Assembly: GCF_001659605.2 (NCBI RefSeq)
Contig: NC_035169.2
Location: 6,128,110-6,192,109, forward strand
Source of the DNA: Manihot esculenta
Taxonomy: Eukaryota; Streptophyta; Magnoliopsida; Malpighiales; Euphorbiaceae
Reading direction: 5' to 3'
DNA length: 64,000 nucleotides
Shown: positions 61,401-64,000 of the stretch, in pieces
How positions within the stretch are numbered: position 1 is the stretch's first letter
How the letters are laid out: every line of letters begins with the position of its first letter
The notes under the pieces: generated by a model
Told to the model about the DNA's origin: nothing
The model's input: only the letters and a program-made list of their open reading frames with translations
Database searches by the model: none
Program-made: the position numbers and the translations under genes

Positions 61401-62887
61401 CTGGAGACCCCAAAGGTGTTGTCCCACTGAAATAATGTATTGTGTTGAAGGCATCATATTTTGATGCTTATTTTTTGTTTCATTATTGTAACCAGTGCGA
61501 TGATTTAAGAATATTCCACTTTGTTAGGCATTTGTTCTGTCTTTTCCTAAATTATTTTATTGTGAAAACAAATTTGTCACCTATGATAATTTCCTGAATC
61601 TCAGGTTATCTTGCCTGAATACAGAAGGCTTTGTTGGATTTTTGAAAATTCTTTTATTCTGTTTTCTTATGGATTATTTAATTGTTGCTGCTTTATTGCT
61701 TTTAACCTGTGCTGTAATGCCATATCTGTATTTGTTGGCCTGCGTTAACTTTTTCCCTCTATTTCATTGATGCAGAGTGGTATGTCAGATGCCAGTATTA
61801 GAGCAAATGTGATTAGAGCCAAAAAGCTAGGAGGGCCATTAAATGGGGAAAGTGAAGGGGTGATGGATGTGGAGGATCCAGCTGCTCCTCCAGAAAACCA
61901 AGATACTAGTCGGAAGAGGCATAAGCAAAAAGGTGGGCAAGAGGTCCTTGAGTTCATTAAGCAGAAAAGTGTTTTCTCTAGGCAGCTTCTACCAACAGAG
62001 GTATGCTTCGTTCCAGCTTTGGCAAGTGCCCTTATTTAATGTGTTTGGCTGATGGAATTGACATTGGTTTTCCTGTCCCATAAAAAAGACATTCTGATAA
62101 GAATACATGTTTGAGATGTTCTGATTGGAAACTGCATACTAAACTTACTTCTTATTTCAGGTTAAAGATGTATTAGAGCTTTTATGGGAAAATGAGGCAC
62201 GTCTCTGTTCGTTTATAACTGATCTTCAGCAGCAAGGGTTTGAAAAGAAAAAAGCGGGGCCCTCCATGTTTTTTTTGGAGACCATTTTGGTACCTCCCAT
62301 CAAATTCCGGCCACCAACAAAAGGAGGTGATTCTGTAAGTACTTACAGAAATTCTTAACTCAGAGATCAGTATTCATGGTTTGGCAGTTGGATTTCCATT
62401 TGTTTCAATGGCTTGGTGGCCATTTTGAAAGTTTTGATGTAAATCATTGTATGTTTTTGCACATTTAAAATGAATGAAAACTTATATGCCCTTTAAAAAA
62501 TGCTTGTTTGGAAAGTTTTTTTTTTCTCTGTACTTTACTATTTCAATTTTCATCCCTAGTTGAAAGTTGGGACTGGAGGTTCCCAGACTACATTATTCAT
62601 TTTATTGTCTGATAAACTTGCAGGGTTATGTTCTGATTGTGGGGGTTTAGGTTGAGATGGGAGAGGTTCAAGGATACTTAAATGAGTGACTGTCTTTTTT
62701 CATTGTGCATATCGATTCTGCTTGCAGGTAATGGAGCATCCTCAAACTGTTTTGTTAAGTAAGATTCTGCAATCCAATATATCTTTGGGAGATGCTCACA
62801 TTAACAAAGAACATTCAAAAGTAGTTAGACGATGGATGGAACTTCAGCAATCTATAAACATGTTATTTGATAGCAAAACTGCCAAGG
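58421..62887 (+). CDS. NRPA1: DNA-directed RNA polymerase I largest subunit, N-terminal part (exons 1-7)
   Basis: Seven exons on the plus strand: 58421-58435, 58953-59122, 59935-60094, 60209-60526, 61776-62000, 62161-62334 and 62728-62887. All are GT-AG with agreeing phases, giving ~407 residues before the window ends. Pol I makes the large rRNA precursor in the nucleolus. The zinc-binding clamp C-x2-C...CPGHCGH is at about 63-79 (CKVCGQ then CPGHCGHIDL). CFFC follows near 102-106 and CKNC further on. Pol I-specific wording includes VERPIPGGLYDPALGP, ETILVPPIKFRPP and VMEHPQTVLLSKI. The first coding exon is only 15 bp (MATTE). Its reading frame stays open upstream to 58187 but contains no ATG. 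The last donor is phase 1 (AAG G|GTAATT). The catalytic core lies beyond the right edge. Confidence 0.93.
61300..61430 (+). repeat. GC-rich insertion-like patch in NRPA1 intron 4
   Basis: A patch of about 130 bases rich in GAGGGGCC, GAGGTGCC, GAGGCGAGCGCC and GAGGCACC motifs stands out sharply from the AT-rich intron. The repeated GAGGYGCC words resemble GC-rich short interspersed repeats common in dicots. No terminal repeat or duplication was resolved. Confidence 0.4.
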
Positions 62888-64000
62888 GTAATTATGACTC
62901 TTCTACTCTGTCGAGTACATTTTTGTTTGTCCTTCATATATTTTATGTGGTTAATTGCTAATAAATATTAGACTTACAAACAAGGAAAAAAAATTATAAT
63001 AGATCCTCACCTGAAGACATTTGCAGACTTCTGAAATTTACAACAATATACTTGAAATTTAGTTTCGGCTATAGATTCTTTTAGAATTTTGTATGGTGTT
63101 TGTCCAATGCTTGCTGGCTAATTTGTTTCTTTTAGTCTATTGCAGCTTGTTCTCTTGGTATGAGTTTCTTATTGACTACCTATTTATTCTAAAGACTTGG
63201 GGGAAATACTCAATGTCCGTCAAATGTTCACGCTTAAGATAGCAATTTGCAACCTTTAATTCTGGCCCTAACCTGTGTGCAACAGGATAGGATTCAGTGT
63301 TCCTATTCTGATCCAAACTTGAAATTATCAAACAATTTTTCAGTTCAGGTGATAAAAATAAGCCTAAAAATTTTAATTTTAATAATGGGAAAATTACTAT
63401 AACCACTTTAAAATTTTATCTACTTTTAAGTAAAATTTAACTACTTTAACACTGTCCTTACTTAAAAATTCAGCACTGTGGCCCTTAATAAAATTAAAAG
63501 AAGAAGTCCTTTTACTGTGTAAAGTAATGTGTTGTAGATGAAAATTATGTTTTCTGGTATTGTCTTGGACTTATTTTGGAAATAAAGGGCGCCAGTTTAA
63601 ACTTTCTTGAACTCAGGGCTAAAATATTGAATTACTAAAAGGAATGACAAATTGTGTCAGAAGAAACCCTAAAAACAACGTTTATACTGAGAATGAAAGA
63701 AGAAATTTTGGGAAGAAGAAGAAGAATCTTAGGAAAAGATAGATGAGAGAGAACTAGGAAGAATGCAGAGAAATTGGGAGATAACATCTGAATTGTCATT
63801 GATTCTAGCTGGTTTATTTTCCATCCAACCAAAATATCTGATTTATTATACCTCTAACAGATTCCCTAAGTAACCAGCTGGTTTATTTTCCCTCCAAAAC
63901 CTTCTCTCTTGACACCGTTTCTCCTAACAGACTCATTAACCCTTCAGCTGCTTTGGCTACTAATCTATGTAGCCTATCAGCTTACATTCATTCCTCTGTC
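62888..64000 (+). other. NRPA1 intron 7 (start), running off the right edge
   Basis: No further NRPA1 exon is recognisable before the window ends. From about 63,600 the texture changes to mixed sequence with two direct copies of AGCTGGTTTATTTTCC (near 63809 and 63876), possibly the start of a mobile element whose other end lies outside. Confidence 0.5.

Overview
This is a 64 kb piece of a plant nuclear genome. Long AT-rich spacers, intron-rich genes with GT-AG (and two GC-AG) junctions, plant organelle-targeted proteins, and Ty1/copia, Ty3-type, LINE, SINE and MITE debris all point to a dicot. Protein wording and the type of solo LTR suggest Euphorbiaceae (cassava/rubber relatives). That is recall, not a search result.

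Six host genes can be read, with exon junctions that join in frame. From left to right: (1) the 5' part of an IGHMBP2/SMUBP-2-like helicase gene, minus strand, 312-2366, continuing off the left edge; (2) an intronless mTERF-family gene, plus, 4922-6064; (3) chloroplast-type adenylosuccinate synthetase, minus, 11291-14096, four exons, 487 aa; (4) a GT47/exostosin protein with EGF-like modules, the ExAD extensin-arabinosyltransferase type, minus, 17693-31119, fourteen coding exons, 793 aa; (5) an LPAT2-type lysophosphatidate acyltransferase, plus, 40728-55010, eleven exons, 387 aa; (6) the 5' part of the RNA polymerase I largest subunit (NRPA1), plus, 58421-62887, running off the right edge. They act in unrelated pathways (RNA/DNA helicase, organelle gene expression, purine synthesis, cell-wall glycoprotein glycosylation, ER lipid synthesis, rRNA transcription). 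Nothing suggests co-regulation.

Much of the interest lies in introns and spacers. ExAD intron 7 (6.5 kb) carries a Ty1/copia element with two consecutive, diverged reverse transcriptase-RNase H blocks. LPAT2 intron 8 (7 kb) holds a LINE remnant split by a minus-strand, internally deleted copia element. Further on in the same intron is an inverted-repeat element that has captured the 3' end of an RNA polymerase II second-subunit (NRPB2) gene, with its intron still present. AdSS intron 3 has a tRNA-derived SINE-like insert, and ExAD intron 13 has a Tourist-like MITE. The 31.6-40.4 kb spacer contains foldback repeats, a hAT-like MITE with an 8 bp target duplication, and a 1.42 kb solo LTR whose empty site survives in the adjacent copy of a tandem repeat. 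The other spacers (2.4-4.7, 6.1-11.2, 14.2-17.4 and 55.0-58.2 kb) are AT-rich repeat sequence with no supported gene.

No bacterial-type system, CRISPR array or rRNA was seen, and no convincing intact tRNA gene. All homology statements come from reading motifs. No database search was run.
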